Shown: positions 54,445 through 63,816, counted from the first letter of the stretch. The stretch is 64,000 nucleotides of DNA from VAZQ01 sp963785745 (GCA_963785745.1 CAWAWR010000021.1:496001-560000); one strand, 5' to 3'. Numbers and translations are program-made. The notes: generated from the sequence alone by a model not told the origin.

Positions 54445-55132
54445 TCAATCTTCGAAGACGGCGACCGCCCGGATCGGCGAGCCGGTGCCGCCGCGCCATT
54501 TCAGCGGCAGGCCGATGAACCGGAACGTGCCCTGGCCGATCAACGCCTCCAGATTGCAGAGGCTCTCCATGTGGGTGATGTCGAGGTCGAGGCAGGCCTT
54601 GTGGACCAGCGCGTTCACCTTGCCCTCCGGGCCCGGACGCATCGAGTTCGATGCCGAAATGCACGATGCCCTGCTGCGCCAGCCATTCGGTGGCGGCGAC
54701 GTTCACGCCCGGGTTGTCGGTCGAATAGGCCGCGGTCGGAAACGTGCGCACGTGATGCCCGGTGCAGAGCAGCACCGTGCCCTTCTTCGGGACCGGCACG
54801 CCTGCCTTCTCCACCGCCGCTTCCAGATCGGCGGGCGTGATTTCCGCGCGCGGTGCAATGTGGCGCAGGTCGATGCAGATGCCGGGCACGATGCAGTTCT
54901 CGAGCGGATACTCGTCGATCGGCGTTCCGCTCTTGCCGAAGTGGCGCGGCGCGTCGATATGCGTGCCGCCGTGGTCGGGCATCGAGAAATACATCACGCT
55001 GTTGCCCTGCACGTTGCCGGATTCCGCGAACGCTTCCTCGTGCGTCTTCCAGATGCCGTGGATGATCGGCGGCTGGCCGGGATAGCTCGGCGTGCGGTGA
55101 TAGAGATCTCGGCTCAGGTCGACGATACGCAT
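54445..55132 (-). CDS. Cyclase family protein, kynurenine formamidase-like (one frame change)
   Basis: A ~230-residue metal-dependent hydrolase of the cyclase/KynB family. The metal motif HGGTHIDAPRHF is at residues ~54-65, and VLLCTGHHVRTF and the N-terminal IVDLSRDLYHRTPSYPGQPP fit. The frame shifts near 54640; beyond it the protein continues NALVHKACLDLDITHMESLCNLEALIG and ends VAVFED at 54445. The uncorrected frame would run on to 54203 in arginine-rich non-family sequence. Members hydrolyse cyclic or formyl amides, but the substrate is unknown. Upstream of it on the same strand is an NMT1-type receptor. Confidence 0.83.
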
Positions 55133-55157
55133 GGCTGTCTCCTCTCGCTTCTTGAAC

Positions 55158-56192
55158 TCAATTCTTGGGCCGCAGGTCGATGCCGACGCGCTTGTTGACG
55201 AATTGCGTGGTGAAGGCGCGGCGCCAGTCGAGCGCCGGCTTGACCACGCCGGCGCGCACCATCGTGTCGAAGAAGCTCTGCATGCGCGTCTCGGTCATGG
55301 CGCCGATTCCGAGCTTCGCCGCGTCGCCTGAATCGGCGATGCCGTAGGCCTTCATGGTGGCGACGGCATAGGTCAGAAGCGCCTCCGGCATTTCAGGGTT
55401 GTGCTTGCGGATCAGTGCGTTGGCGGCGCGGTTGTCACCATAGATGTAGTTGTACCAGCCGATGATCGAGGCATCGACGAAGCGCTGCACCAGGTCGGGC
55501 CGCTTGGCGACCATGTCGCGGCGGGTTTCGATCAGCGTCGAATAGGGATTGAAGCCCTCATTGGCGAGCAGGAACACGCGTGGCTTGAAGCCGGCCTGCT
55601 GCTCGATGGCGAACGGCTCCGAGGTGACGTAGCCCTGCATCGCGCTGCGCTTGTCGGCAAGGAACGGCTGCGGATTGAAGGTGTAGGGCTTCACGCGCTT
55701 TTCGTCGAAGCCAAAGTCCGACTTCAGCCACTGAAAATAGGTCGCAAAACCCTCGCGCCCGATGAACAGCGTCAGCGCCTTGAGGTCCTCGAGCTTTTCG
55801 ATGCCCTGGTCGGGATGCGCGAGCAGCACCAGCGGATCCTTCTGGAACATGGCGGCGACCGGCACGATCGGCACGTTCTGTGCGACCGCATCGAAGCTTT
55901 GCAGCGTGTTCGCGCTCATGAAGAAGTCGATCTTGCCGACCGGAAGCAGAATGCGGTTGTTCACGTTCGGGCCGCCCGGCACGATGGTCACGTCGAGCCC
56001 GTGCTTGCGATAGGTGCCGTCGGCGAGCGCCTGGTAGAAGCCGCCGTGCTCGCCCTGCGCGACCCAGTTGGTGCCGAACGAGACCTTGTCGAGGGGCTGG
56101 GCGTGGGCAGTCGACACAGCGTAAAGCGCGACGACGACGGACAATGCAATGCTCTTTATCGTCGCTACTGCCACGGCGTTCTCCGTCGTCAT
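55158..56192 (-). CDS. NMT1/THI5-like ABC substrate-binding protein
   Basis: A periplasmic receptor of about 340 residues. Signal ALSVVVALYAVSTAHA is followed by KVSFGTNWVAQGEHGGFYQALADG, the typical N-terminus of the SsuA/THI5 group, and GGPNVNNRILLPVGKIDFFMSAN. Ligands include sulfonates, pyrimidines and thiamine precursors, so none is assigned. The ATG at 56192 lies in the end of an interspersed repeat; the native start may be a GTG about 18 bases further in. No ATPase or permease gene for it appears here; it may act with the cyclase gene in a pyrimidine-like catabolic unit. Confidence 0.85.
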   Translation of the reverse strand: MTTENAVAVATIKSIALSVVVALYAVSTAHAQPLDKVSFGTNWVAQGEHGGFYQALADGTYRKHGLDVTIVPGGPNVNNRILLPVGKIDFFMSANTLQSFDAVAQNVPIVPVAAMFQKDPLVLLAHPDQGIEKLEDLKALTLFIGREGFATYFQWLKSDFGFDEKRVKPYTFNPQPFLADKRSAMQGYVTSEPFAIEQQAGFKPRVFLLANEGFNPYSTLIETRRDMVAKRPDLVQRFVDASIIGWYNYIYGDNRAANALIRKHNPEMPEALLTYAVATMKAYGIADSGDAAKLGIGAMTETRMQSFFDTMVRAGVVKPALDWRRAFTTQFVNKRVGIDLRPKN

Positions 56193-56272
56193 GGCCGGGC
56201 TTGTCCCGGCCATCCACGTCTTACAGGTCGAGGAAACAAGACGTGGATGCCCGGCACAAGGCCGGGCATGAC
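56188..56272. repeat. Interspersed inverted repeat, GTCATGCCCGG type, copy 2
   Basis: An 85-base element with outer arms GTCATGGCCGGGCTTGTCCC and their complement ending GGCCGGGCATGAC. Read on the minus strand, both arms are identical to those of the copy between groES and groEL; only the central loop (TTTCCTCGACCTGT) differs. It provides a candidate start codon of the NMT1-like gene. Confidence 0.85.
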
Positions 56273-56310
56273 GTCAAAACTAAGGGCTACGCTGTGACTG
56301 ATCAATCAGG

Positions 56311-57771
56311 TTACTGCTTGAACCGCTCGATGAACCATTTGAGCAGCCGGATCCAGATCTCGTCCTTGCCGACCTGGTCCTCGATGCCGTGTTCGAGGTT
56401 CGGGTTGTCGTTCACTTCCATGACGACAAAGCCGGTCGGGGTTTCCTTGATGTCGACGCCGTAGAAGCCGTCCCCGATCGGGCGCGCCGCGCGCACCGCG
56501 ATGTCGATCAGCTCGCCCGGCGCCTTGTCGAGCTCGAAGGTGCGGAAGCCACCTTCGTGTGACGACCCGTCGGGCCGGTACTTCACCACCTGCCAATGGC
56601 CGCGTGCCATGCGGTACTGGCAGACGAACAGCGGCTCGCCGGCGAGCACGCCGACGCGCCAGTCGAACTCGGTCGGCAGGAATTTCTGCGCCAGCAGGAG
56701 GTCGGTCTCCTCGAACAGCTCCTCGGCGATGCGCTTGAGCGCCTCGTCATTGTCGACCTTGTGCACGCCGCGCGAGAACGAGCCGTCCGGAATCTTCACG
56801 ACCAGCGGAAAGCCGAGTTCGTCCTTCGCCTTGGCGAGGTCGGTGTCCTCGGCCAGGATCACGGTCGGCGGCGTCGCCACCTGGTTCTGGCTCAGGAGCT
56901 CCATCAGGAACACCTTGTTGGTGCAGCGGATCATCGAGATCGGATCGTCGATGACCGGCATGCCTTCCTGCCAGGCGCGGCGCGCGAAACGGTAGGTATG
57001 GTTGTCGATCGAGGTGTTCTCGCGGATGAACAGGCCGTCGTATTCGGCAAGCTCGGCAAGCTGGCGCTTGGTGATCGGCTCGATGTCGACCGAATGCTTC
57101 TCGGCGATGCGGATGAAGTGCTTGATCGATTCCGGCGAGGACGGCGGCATCTTCTCGTTGGGATCGTACAGCACCGCCAGGTCGTACTTGGCCTGGATGC
57201 GGGCCTTGGGATCGCGCCACTCGCGGCGCGTATGCGCATGCAGCGATTCCCGGAAAAACTCGGCTTCACCATTGGCGAGCCGCGTGATGTTGCGCGGACG
57301 GATGCGGTCGATCGACAGCCACTGGCCGGGCTCGATCGTCACCTCCAGCGCCGGGCAGCGGAACCAGTCGAACAGCAGCCGGCCGAAGGACTCGAAGCGG
57401 TCGTCGCGCGCGATCCCGAAGCAGACGAGCAGCTTCAGCTCGCCCTCGGGCTGGTAGTCGGCCCGGCGGGCGCAGCGGTTGAGCTCGTCCTCGAGTTCCG
57501 GCAGCGCGTGCTCGTAAAGTTTCTGCTCGCGCAGCTCGAGCATGGTCTCGACCGTCGGGACCACGCGATGGCCGCGCGCTTCCGCCAGCAGCGACGCGTA
57601 GTAGCCTTTCGACTGATAGGCGTAGGACCGCGCCAGATTGACCAGCTTCGGCCGTGCGGTGTCGAACAGCCGCGGACGGGCGAGGTACTCGCTCGTCGTG
57701 ATGACCTTGTGCGGGGTCTCGGCGTTCGGGAGATCCTTGGGCTGGTCGACCAGAATGACCCAGCCGGTCAT
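56311..57771 (-). CDS. RimK-like ATP-grasp ligase with RLAN N-terminal domain
   Basis: A 486-residue ATP-grasp amidoligase. The N-terminal ~200 residues resemble the RLAN domain found with such enzymes (GWVILVDQPKDLPNAETPHKVIT; YYASLLAEARGHRVVPTVETMLEL). The ATP-grasp fold occupies the C-terminal half: LLSQNQVATPPTVILAE, GFPLVVKIPDGSFSRGVHKV, and the Mg2+ site FVVMEVNDNPNLEHGIED. RimK ligases add glutamate or other amino acids to proteins or small molecules. A GNAT-family gene lies upstream on the same strand. The biological substrate is unknown. Intact. Confidence 0.87.
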   Translation of the reverse strand: MTGWVILVDQPKDLPNAETPHKVITTSEYLARPRLFDTARPKLVNLARSYAYQSKGYYASLLAEARGHRVVPTVETMLELREQKLYEHALPELEDELNRCARRADYQPEGELKLLVCFGIARDDRFESFGRLLFDWFRCPALEVTIEPGQWLSIDRIRPRNITRLANGEAEFFRESLHAHTRREWRDPKARIQAKYDLAVLYDPNEKMPPSSPESIKHFIRIAEKHSVDIEPITKRQLAELAEYDGLFIRENTSIDNHTYRFARRAWQEGMPVIDDPISMIRCTNKVFLMELLSQNQVATPPTVILAEDTDLAKAKDELGFPLVVKIPDGSFSRGVHKVDNDEALKRIAEELFEETDLLLAQKFLPTEFDWRVGVLAGEPLFVCQYRMARGHWQVVKYRPDGSSHEGGFRTFELDKAPGELIDIAVRAARPIGDGFYGVDIKETPTGFVVMEVNDNPNLEHGIEDQVGKDEIWIRLLKWFIERFKQ

Positions 57772-58136
57772 TGGTGTCCTTTCCGGATGACGGCATCGCG
57801 CCGATCGCGACACGCGAGGGCCCTGCGCTCGGACGCGGCTCGTGCAACCGCGTCGGTCCGAAGCGCAGCCGTCATTCCCATGATCGTTTCTGGTGGCCGC
57901 GGGATCATGCGTGGAGACATGTCACCCGTCACGGCCGAAGGCGAATACCTAATGGCACCCCTCCAAGGCGCAAGTCATAACCCGAAACGAGGACAAAGGC
58001 CACGTCTGCGAATTCGCGGGCAACATGTGAGCCGATCAGTGCACCGGAGTCAGAGGTCTCAACAGCGAGAACGCCGGCACCGCGGCCGCGTTCCCGGGAT
58101 CATGCTCGAATAACCGGGATCATGCTCAAACAAAAA
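57772..58136. other. Intergenic region with degenerate GATCATGCT repeats
   Basis: 365 bases between the RimK-like and GNAT genes. Near 58093-58137 there are two close copies of CCGGGATCATGCTC, the second running into CAAACAAAAACTAAAGCGG, the usual tail of the palindromic repeat seen at 35793. The copies appear truncated. No gene is seen. Confidence 0.55.
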
Positions 58137-58604
58137 CTAAAGCGGCTTTTCGAAGCGCAGCGCGTCGCCGCCGTCCTCATAATAGGAGGCGTGACATCCA
58201 AACTGCCGGTAGCCGCTCTTGCGGTAGCGAGAGATGGCCGCGCCGTTGGATCGGTGCACTTCGAGACGCATGCAGCGGCACTTGCGGGCCACGGCCGCCC
58301 GCTCGGCGGCCACCAGCAGGGCGGCGGCGACGCCCTTTCCGCTCATCGGCGGCGCGACCGCGATCGAATAGAGCCGCGCCACCGCCGCACCGGTCCGGAA
58401 CAGCACCACCGCCGCCCCGGCGAGGCGCCCCCTCGTCTCGGCCACGATAACGCGCGCGGTCGGTGACGCGAGCATCCGGCGCAAACTTCGGCGCGACAGC
58501 CGGTCGGTCGCGAACACCCGCTGTTCCAGGTCCATCAAGGCGTCGAGGTCGGCCGCCTTGGCGGCGCGCACCCGGGTCCGCGGTGATTTGGGCTGGGGCT
58601 TCAT
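58137..58604 (-). CDS. GNAT family N-acetyltransferase, RimI-like
   Basis: A 155-residue acyl-CoA-dependent acetyltransferase. It reads RVRAAKAADLDALMDLEQRVF, the central VARLYSIAVAPPMSGKGVAAALLVAAE with the acetyl-CoA pyrophosphate loop (here MSGKGVA), and CRCMRLEVHRSNGAAISRYRKSGYR. These are typical of RimI-like enzymes. Its substrate is unknown. It lies upstream of the RimK-like ligase with the same orientation, an association noted for ATP-grasp amidoligases. The start at MKPQPKS (58604) is preferred to the upstream MRRSR. Confidence 0.84.
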   Translation of the reverse strand: MKPQPKSPRTRVRAAKAADLDALMDLEQRVFATDRLSRRSLRRMLASPTARVIVAETRGRLAGAAVVLFRTGAAVARLYSIAVAPPMSGKGVAAALLVAAERAAVARKCRCMRLEVHRSNGAAISRYRKSGYRQFGCHASYYEDGGDALRFEKPL

Positions 58605-58789
58605 CGGACTACGGCTTCGACGCAAGGACGCAACAGGCTGAGAACCATAGCAGTTTTCCCATTGTTCCGGCCCGGATTAACAATCCAGCGGAAAAGTGCG
58701 GACCCTTTGAACCTGCCCGCAAGGGGAAACGACCAATGGACATGCGGCCGATATTGGCCCTGCTCAAAAAGCACTCGGGAGATTTTCAA

Positions 58790-59039
58790 ATGCGTAAGAT
58801 GCTCGCCGTTGCCGCCCTCGCAGGTTTGACACATCGTTTCCAGCATGATCGCGACCACCGGCCAGGCCGATGCCCGGGGTTGGCGTTGGGGACCCGCGAT
58901 CGGCCTCGGCGTCGCCGGCGCCTTCGTTGCCGGTGCGGTGATCGCCAACAGCGGCCCGTACGAGCGCTGCGGCTGGCTCCGTCAGTACGATCGCCGCGGC
59001 AACTACATGGGCCGCGCCTGGGTCTGCAACTACTACTAA
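58790..59039 (+). CDS. Small exported protein with glycine-rich segment (one frame change)
   Basis: A ~83-residue exported protein. Allowing one missing base near 58828, the sequence runs MRKMLAVAALAGL, then THIVSSMIATTGQADARGWRWG, a signal peptide with cleavage after the alanine-rich end. The mature part is a short hydrophobic glycine-rich helix (AIGLGVAGAFVAGAVIAN) and a tail YERCGWLRQYDRRGNYMGRAWVCNYY with two cysteines. This resembles small exported proteins widespread in Bradyrhizobium. Without the correction a start at 58845 would lack the signal. Function unknown. Confidence 0.6.
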
Positions 59040-59128
59040 GCAGTTTCCCTCGTAAGAGGATTGTCCTTCTGGACTAGGAGTTGCGATCGGCGCGTGCGCC
59101 CCCATCCACCCCCGCGTCGGTCAAAGCG

Positions 59129-59167
59129 ACCCGCCTGGACCCATCCCGTCCGGGCGGGTTTGCTTTT
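59129..59167 (+). terminator. Rho-independent terminator upstream of nikR
   Basis: A 12-base stem ACCCGCCTGGAC / GTCCGGGCGGGT (one wobble pair) with a seven-base loop, followed by TTGCTTTT. It ends the small exported protein's transcript, so nikR probably has a separate promoter. Confidence 0.78.
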
Positions 59168-59243
59168 GGGGGACACGCATTGGCTGCGGCCGGATTAGTG
59201 CCTACAAGCATCTTCACCAGCAGTTGGCCGGAGATGCATTGCC

Positions 59244-59738
59244 ATGCAGCGCGTGACCATCACCATCGACGACGAGCTCATGACCGAGCTCGACCGCATC
59301 ATCGAGGCCCGCGGCTACCAGAACCGCTCGGAAGCGATCCGCGACCTCGCGCGCGCCGGCATCCGGCAGGCGGCGGAAAGCATCGACAAGCATCGCGACT
59401 GCGTGGCGGCGCTGGTCTATGTCTACGATCACAACGCGCGGCAGCTCGCGAAGCGGCTGGCCGACACCTTCCACGACCATCACGAATTGTCGCTCGCCTC
59501 GATGCACGCGCATCTCGACCATGACAACTGCATGGAGGTGACGATCCTGCGCGGCAAGGTCGACCAGGTGCAGCATTTCGCCGAGCACGTGATCGCCGAA
59601 CGCGGCGTCCACCATGGCCGGATCGTGCTGGTGCCGACCGACGTCATGATCAAGCCGCACACCCACGCCGACGGGACCACCCACGGCCACAGCCACCCCC
59701 ACCGGCATTCCGGCAAGAAACGCCGCCGCGCCGCCTAG
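59244..59738 (+). CDS. nikR: Nickel-responsive transcriptional regulator NikR
   Basis: A 164-residue ribbon-helix-helix regulator. The DNA-binding N-terminus MQRVTITIDDELMTELDRII with the NRSEAIRDLARAGI helix is nearly that of Escherichia coli NikR. The high-affinity nickel ligands are conserved: H77, H88, H90 and C96 (HDHHELSLASMHAHLDHDNC). The C-terminus adds a histidine-rich extension (HTHADGTTHGHSHPHRHSG) not present in the E. coli protein. It represses target genes when nickel is plentiful. An exact operator lies at 60591-60618, before the TonB-dependent receptor. hupE follows on the same strand. Confidence 0.96.
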   Translation: MQRVTITIDDELMTELDRIIEARGYQNRSEAIRDLARAGIRQAAESIDKHRDCVAALVYVYDHNARQLAKRLADTFHDHHELSLASMHAHLDHDNCMEVTILRGKVDQVQHFAEHVIAERGVHHGRIVLVPTDVMIKPHTHADGTTHGHSHPHRHSGKKRRRAA

Positions 59739-59854
59739 CGATCGCCTCCTCCGGCGTTGAGCGCCAGCCGGCGAAGTGCCCTTGTAGGCGCCCATCTCCT
59801 TTGATATTCAGATTTGGACGAAACGTCTTACTCAAGAATGCTAAGGAAACCACG

Positions 59855-60455
59855 ATGCGCAAACTCCTGTCGGGACTGACCCTCGCTGCCATGACCCTCG
59901 CTCCGGCGGCGGCTTTCGCCCATCCCGGTCACGGTGGCGAACACAGCGAGTTCATCCACGGCTTCCTGCATCCGATGACCGGCTTCGACCATATCCTGGC
60001 GATGGTGACGGTCGGTATCCTCGCCTACCAGATCGGCGGCCGCGCACTGTGGCTGGTTCCGACGACATTCCTGGCCATCATGGCCGCGGGCGGCCTGCTC
60101 GGCGTGCGCGGGCGTCTCGTTCTACTTCGTCGAACCCGGCATTGCCGCCTCGGTGGTCGTGCTCGGCGTGATCGTCGCGCTGGCGCTGAAGCCGCCGGTT
60201 GCGGTCGCGATGGCACTGGTCGCGCTGTTCGCCGTCTTCCACGGCTACGCCCACGGCATCGAAGCGCCGCTCGGCAGCGCCACCACCTACGGCGCGGGCT
60301 TCATGGTGGCGACCGCGCTCCTGCACGCCGCGGGCCTCGCGCTCGGCATGCTGGTCGGCCGCATCAGCGCAACGCAGGGTCAGCTCGGCTATCGCTTGGC
60401 GGGCAGCGCGGTGGCGCTCACCGGGCTTGTCATTCTGAGCCGCGCCGTCATCTGA
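59855..60455 (+). CDS. hupE: HupE/UreJ family nickel permease (one frame change)
   Basis: A ~200-residue membrane protein with about six helices and a signal-like first helix ending AAAFAHPGHG. The nickel motif HX5DH is present as H39-PMTGF-D45-H46, as in HupE and UreJ, which take up nickel for hydrogenase and urease. The frame shifts near 60110, after AAGGLLGV, and resumes in the segment VVVLGVIVALALKPPVAVAMA to end GLVILSRAVI. The gene lies 116 bases after nikR and before a terminator. No hydrogenase or urease gene is in the window. Confidence 0.9.
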
Positions 60456-60474
60456 TATCGCCGAACTCAAATCA

Positions 60475-60510
60475 AACCGGCCGCCCGCACCCGCGAGCGG
60501 CCGGTTTTCT
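60475..60510 (+). terminator. Rho-independent terminator after hupE
   Basis: A ten-base-pair stem AACCGGCCGC / GCGGCCGGTT with a short loop, followed by TTCTATTTTC. It separates the nikR-hupE transcript from the receptor gene, which has its own NikR site. Confidence 0.85.
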
Positions 60511-60590
60511 ATTTTCAACGCCCGATCGTCCGGCATGCCGGGCGCATCGCCTCGGCTGCGTGTGACAAAATCCGCCGCCGCGCATACTTT

Positions 60591-60618
60591 GTATGATCTT
60601 CCTTTGACAACATCATAC
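60591..60618 (+). promoter_or_regulatory. NikR operator (exact GTATGA-N16-TCATAC)
   Basis: GTATGA at 60591-60596 and TCATAC at 60613-60618 are separated by exactly sixteen bases. This is identical to the half-sites and spacing of the Escherichia coli nikABCDE operator. It lies in the only A+T-rich stretch before the TonB-dependent receptor start, in promoter position. An additional GCATAC at 60582-60587 precedes it. Nickel-loaded NikR would block transcription of the receptor. Confidence 0.92.
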
Positions 60619-60657
60619 CCATCGCCCTAAAATCCCTCAACACGATCCGCTGCGGCC

Positions 60658-62894
60658 ATGAACCGCGCGGGGCACGGGGGTGCGATGTCGTTTCGGGGAC
60701 GGTTGCTGGTTTCGGCGTCGGTGCTTGCGCTAGGCTTCGCAGACCTTCCCGGCGCGTTCGCGCAATCGGCGCCCTCGACCGAGCCGCAGCCGCAACAGCT
60801 CCCCGCCGTCAACGTGCAGAAGGCGGCGCAGAGAAGAAGAAAACCGCGGTCAAGAAAGCCGCCGCCGAAGGCGCCGCGGGTGCCGACGCAAACCGCCGGT
60901 GCGCCGTCCATCCCGCTGCCGGAAATCCTCAACATCGCGGCGCCACGCGCCAGACCGATCCGGACAATTCGGCGAGCGAGATGGTCCTCCCGGCTGACCG
61001 GATCATCTCAGCAGCCCTACGCGCGGCCCGGCGAGTACCTGGAAGTCGACGCCCGGCCTGATCGTCACCCAGCATTCCGGCGAGGGCAAAGCCAACCAGT
61101 ACTTCCTGCGCGGCTTCAATCTCGACCACGGCACCGATCTCGCCATCTCGGTCGACGGCATGCCGGTGAACATGCGCACCCACGGCCATGGCCAGGGCTA
61201 TGCCGACATGAGCTTCCTGATCCCGGAGCTCATCCAGTCGATGCGCATCCGCAAGGGTCCGTACTTCGCCGACGAGGGCGATTTCTCGTCTGCCGGCGCG
61301 CTGCACATCGACTACTTCGACACGATCAATCCCGGCATGCTGGCAGGGAACCATCGGCATGTTCAGCTACGGCCGCGGGCTCGGGATCAAGTCGGTGCCG
61401 GTTGCAAACGGCAATCTCCTCGTCGCCGGCGAAGGCGTCGTCTACGACGGCCCGTGGGACGTTCCCGACCGGATGAAAAAGATCAACGGCGTGGTGCGCT
61501 ACAGCCAGGGCACCGCGCTCGACGGCTTCTCGATCACCGGCATGGCCTACAACAACCGCTGGACCTCGACCGACCAGGTCGCCAAGCGCGCCATCGACCA
61601 GGGCCTCATCGGCCGCTTCGGCACGCTCGATCCGAGCGACGGCGGCCGCTCGAGCCGCTACAGCCTCTCGACCCGGTTCAGCAATGCTGAACGACTGGGG
61701 CGTCACCAAGATGGAGGCGTATGCCATCCGTTACACGATGACGCTGTTCAACAACTTCACCTACTTCCTCGCCGAACGAGGTCGAGGGCGACCAGTTCAG
61801 CCAGACCGACAGCCGAACCATCTACGGCTTCCACGGCAACCACACCTTCAAGGGCCGCCTCGGGCCGTTCGACTCGGAGACCCGCATCGGCGTGCAGGGC
61901 CGCTACGACGACATCAATGTCGGCCTGCACAACACCGTGCAGCGCCAGTTGCTGTCGACGGTGCGCGCCGACGACGTGACCGAAGGCAGCATCGCGCTCT
62001 ACGCGCAGAACACCACCCACTGGACGTCGTGGATGCGCACGGTCGGCGGGCGGCCGCGGCGACTGGTACCGCGCCAAGGTCGTGAGCGACAATCCGCTCA
62101 ACTCCGGCAACGCCAGCGATTTCATCGCCAGCCCGAAGTTCAGCCTGATCTTCGGACCGTTCCAGCGGACCGAGCTGTTCTTCAATGCGCGGCTATGGCT
62201 TCCACTCCAACGACGTGCGCGGCGTGACCATCACCGTCGATCCCGCCACCGGCCTGCCCGCGGACAAGGTCCCCTTGCTGGTCCGCGCCAAGGGCGCCGA
62301 AGTCGGCGTGACGCAACGAAGATCGTCCCCGGCCTCGAATCGTCGTTCGCCGTGTTCGTGCTCGAATACGCGTCCGAGCTGTTGTTCGTCGGCGACGCCG
62401 GCACCACCGAAGCGAGCCGTCCGAGCCGCCGCGTCGGTTTCGAATGGACCAACCACTACAAGCCCCTGCCCTGGCTCGCCTTCGATCTCGACCTGGCGAT
62501 GACGCGCGCGCGCTTCACCGATTTCGATCCCGCGGGCGACTACATCCCGGGCTCGCCGAACATGGTCGTGAGCGCCGGCGTCACCGTCGGCAAGGCGACC
62601 GGCTGGTTCGGCACCGCCAAGGTGCGCTACTTCGGGCCGCGTCCGCTGATCGAGGACAACAGCGTGCGCTCGTCGCCGACGACGCTGGTGAACGCGCGCG
62701 CCGGCTACAAATTCGAGAACGGCATGCGCATCCAGCTCGACGCCTACAACCTGTTCAACGTCAAGGCGAACCAGATCGAGTACTATTACGAATCCCGGCT
62801 CGCCAGCGAACCCTCCGGCGTCGCGACCTTCGACCGCCACATCCATCCGGTGGAGCCGCTGGCGCTGCGGCTGACCCTGGCCGGCCCGCTCTAG
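60658..62894 (+). CDS. TonB-dependent outer-membrane receptor, probably for nickel (multiple frame changes)
   Basis: A ~740-residue outer-membrane receptor. A signal peptide (LLVSASVLALGFADLPGAFAQ) precedes a disordered Lys/Ala-rich region, then the plug: YFLRGFNLDHGTDLAISVDG, MPVNMRTHGHGQGYADMSFL and RIRKGPYFADEGDFSSAGAL. The barrel ends VNARAGYKFENGMRIQLDAYNLFNVKANQ and LRLTLAGPL. At least eight frame changes (near 60825, 60990, 61045, 61345, 61685, 61785, 62045, 62190 and 62320) interrupt it, yet family sequence continues after each. The start may be 60658 or 60685. An exact NikR operator lies upstream, implying nickel or nickel-chelate uptake. It could be a real pseudogene. Confidence 0.82.
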
Positions 62895-63038
62895 TCGGCG
62901 TCCCCTGACCGGCGTAGTTCCCCGGTCAAATTTGCTGTGGCGAATATCTGCAATTAGGCTCACGCAACGGCCATCGACCCCGTTGCAGTGCTGCAGCATT
63001 CTGCAGGACACTCAGCATGCGTCCGTTCGGGGGCGATC

Positions 63039-63816
63039 ATGGCGAATCTTTCCGCGCTTCGCATGCGTCCCGTCGCGGCGCTGCCTGCCTCGCGCTTGCT
63101 CGGCCCGCAACAGGCGCTGGCCGCCAATGGCGGGGTCGCGGTTGACGACACCGACATGGACCCGGTCGGCAAGTGCAAAGTCGATTCGTGGGCATCGTTC
63201 GCCGACAATCGCGACCGGCTGGGCGTCGTTTCGCCGGGCTGCGTGTTCGATTTCGGCCGCCCGGTCGATATCACCTTCGGCTTCGTGCGCGGACGCTCGG
63301 ACGGCGCCTGGGAATCCGGCGCGACCGTGAAGCTGCGCACGCTCATCGTTCCCGGTGGGGTCGGCCAGTGGAGCCTCCTGTTCTCCGCGGCCGCCGCCTA
63401 CAACATCACGACCAACGAGCTCGCGGACGTGCTGATCAACATCCCGGCGACCTTCCAGGTCGTCGAGAACTTGAAGATCAACCTCAACGCCGGCTGGCTG
63501 CACAACCTTCCGAACGAACGGAATTGGGCGCACCTGGGGCGCGAGCGTCGACTGGAGCGTCAATGACAGGATCTCGCTGATCGGCGAGGCGTTCGGGCTT
63601 GTGTTCGACAGCGATCCGGACAGACCGCACGCCAACGATCCGCGCGCGCAGTTCGCGGTGCGCTTCAAGCCGAACGAGGACATCGACTTCGACGTGATCT
63701 ATGGCCGCAACATCTTCGGCGAGAACGCGCACTGGATCACGGTCGGCCTCAACGTGCGCTTCAACGCCTTCGGCGAACGACGCGAAGAGCCGCAACCCGC
63801 GCCGCCCGGCGGCTGA
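63039..63816 (+). CDS. Outer-membrane transporter-like beta-barrel protein (frame-interrupted)
   Basis: About 255 residues. A signal-like start MANLSALRMRPVAALPASRLL, probably damaged by a small sequence error, precedes LAANGGVAVDDTDMDPVGKCKVDSW. The rest has amphipathic strands (WSLLFSAAAAYNITTNELADV; LKINLNAGWLHNLPNERNW) and, after a frame change near 63525, FGLVFDSDPDRPHANDPRAQ to WITVGLNVRFNAFGERRE. It resembles the transporter-annotated barrels of the MetA phenol-pathway group, often placed beside TonB-dependent receptors. It follows the nickel-type receptor by 144 bases and could share its transcript. Function unassigned. Confidence 0.6.
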
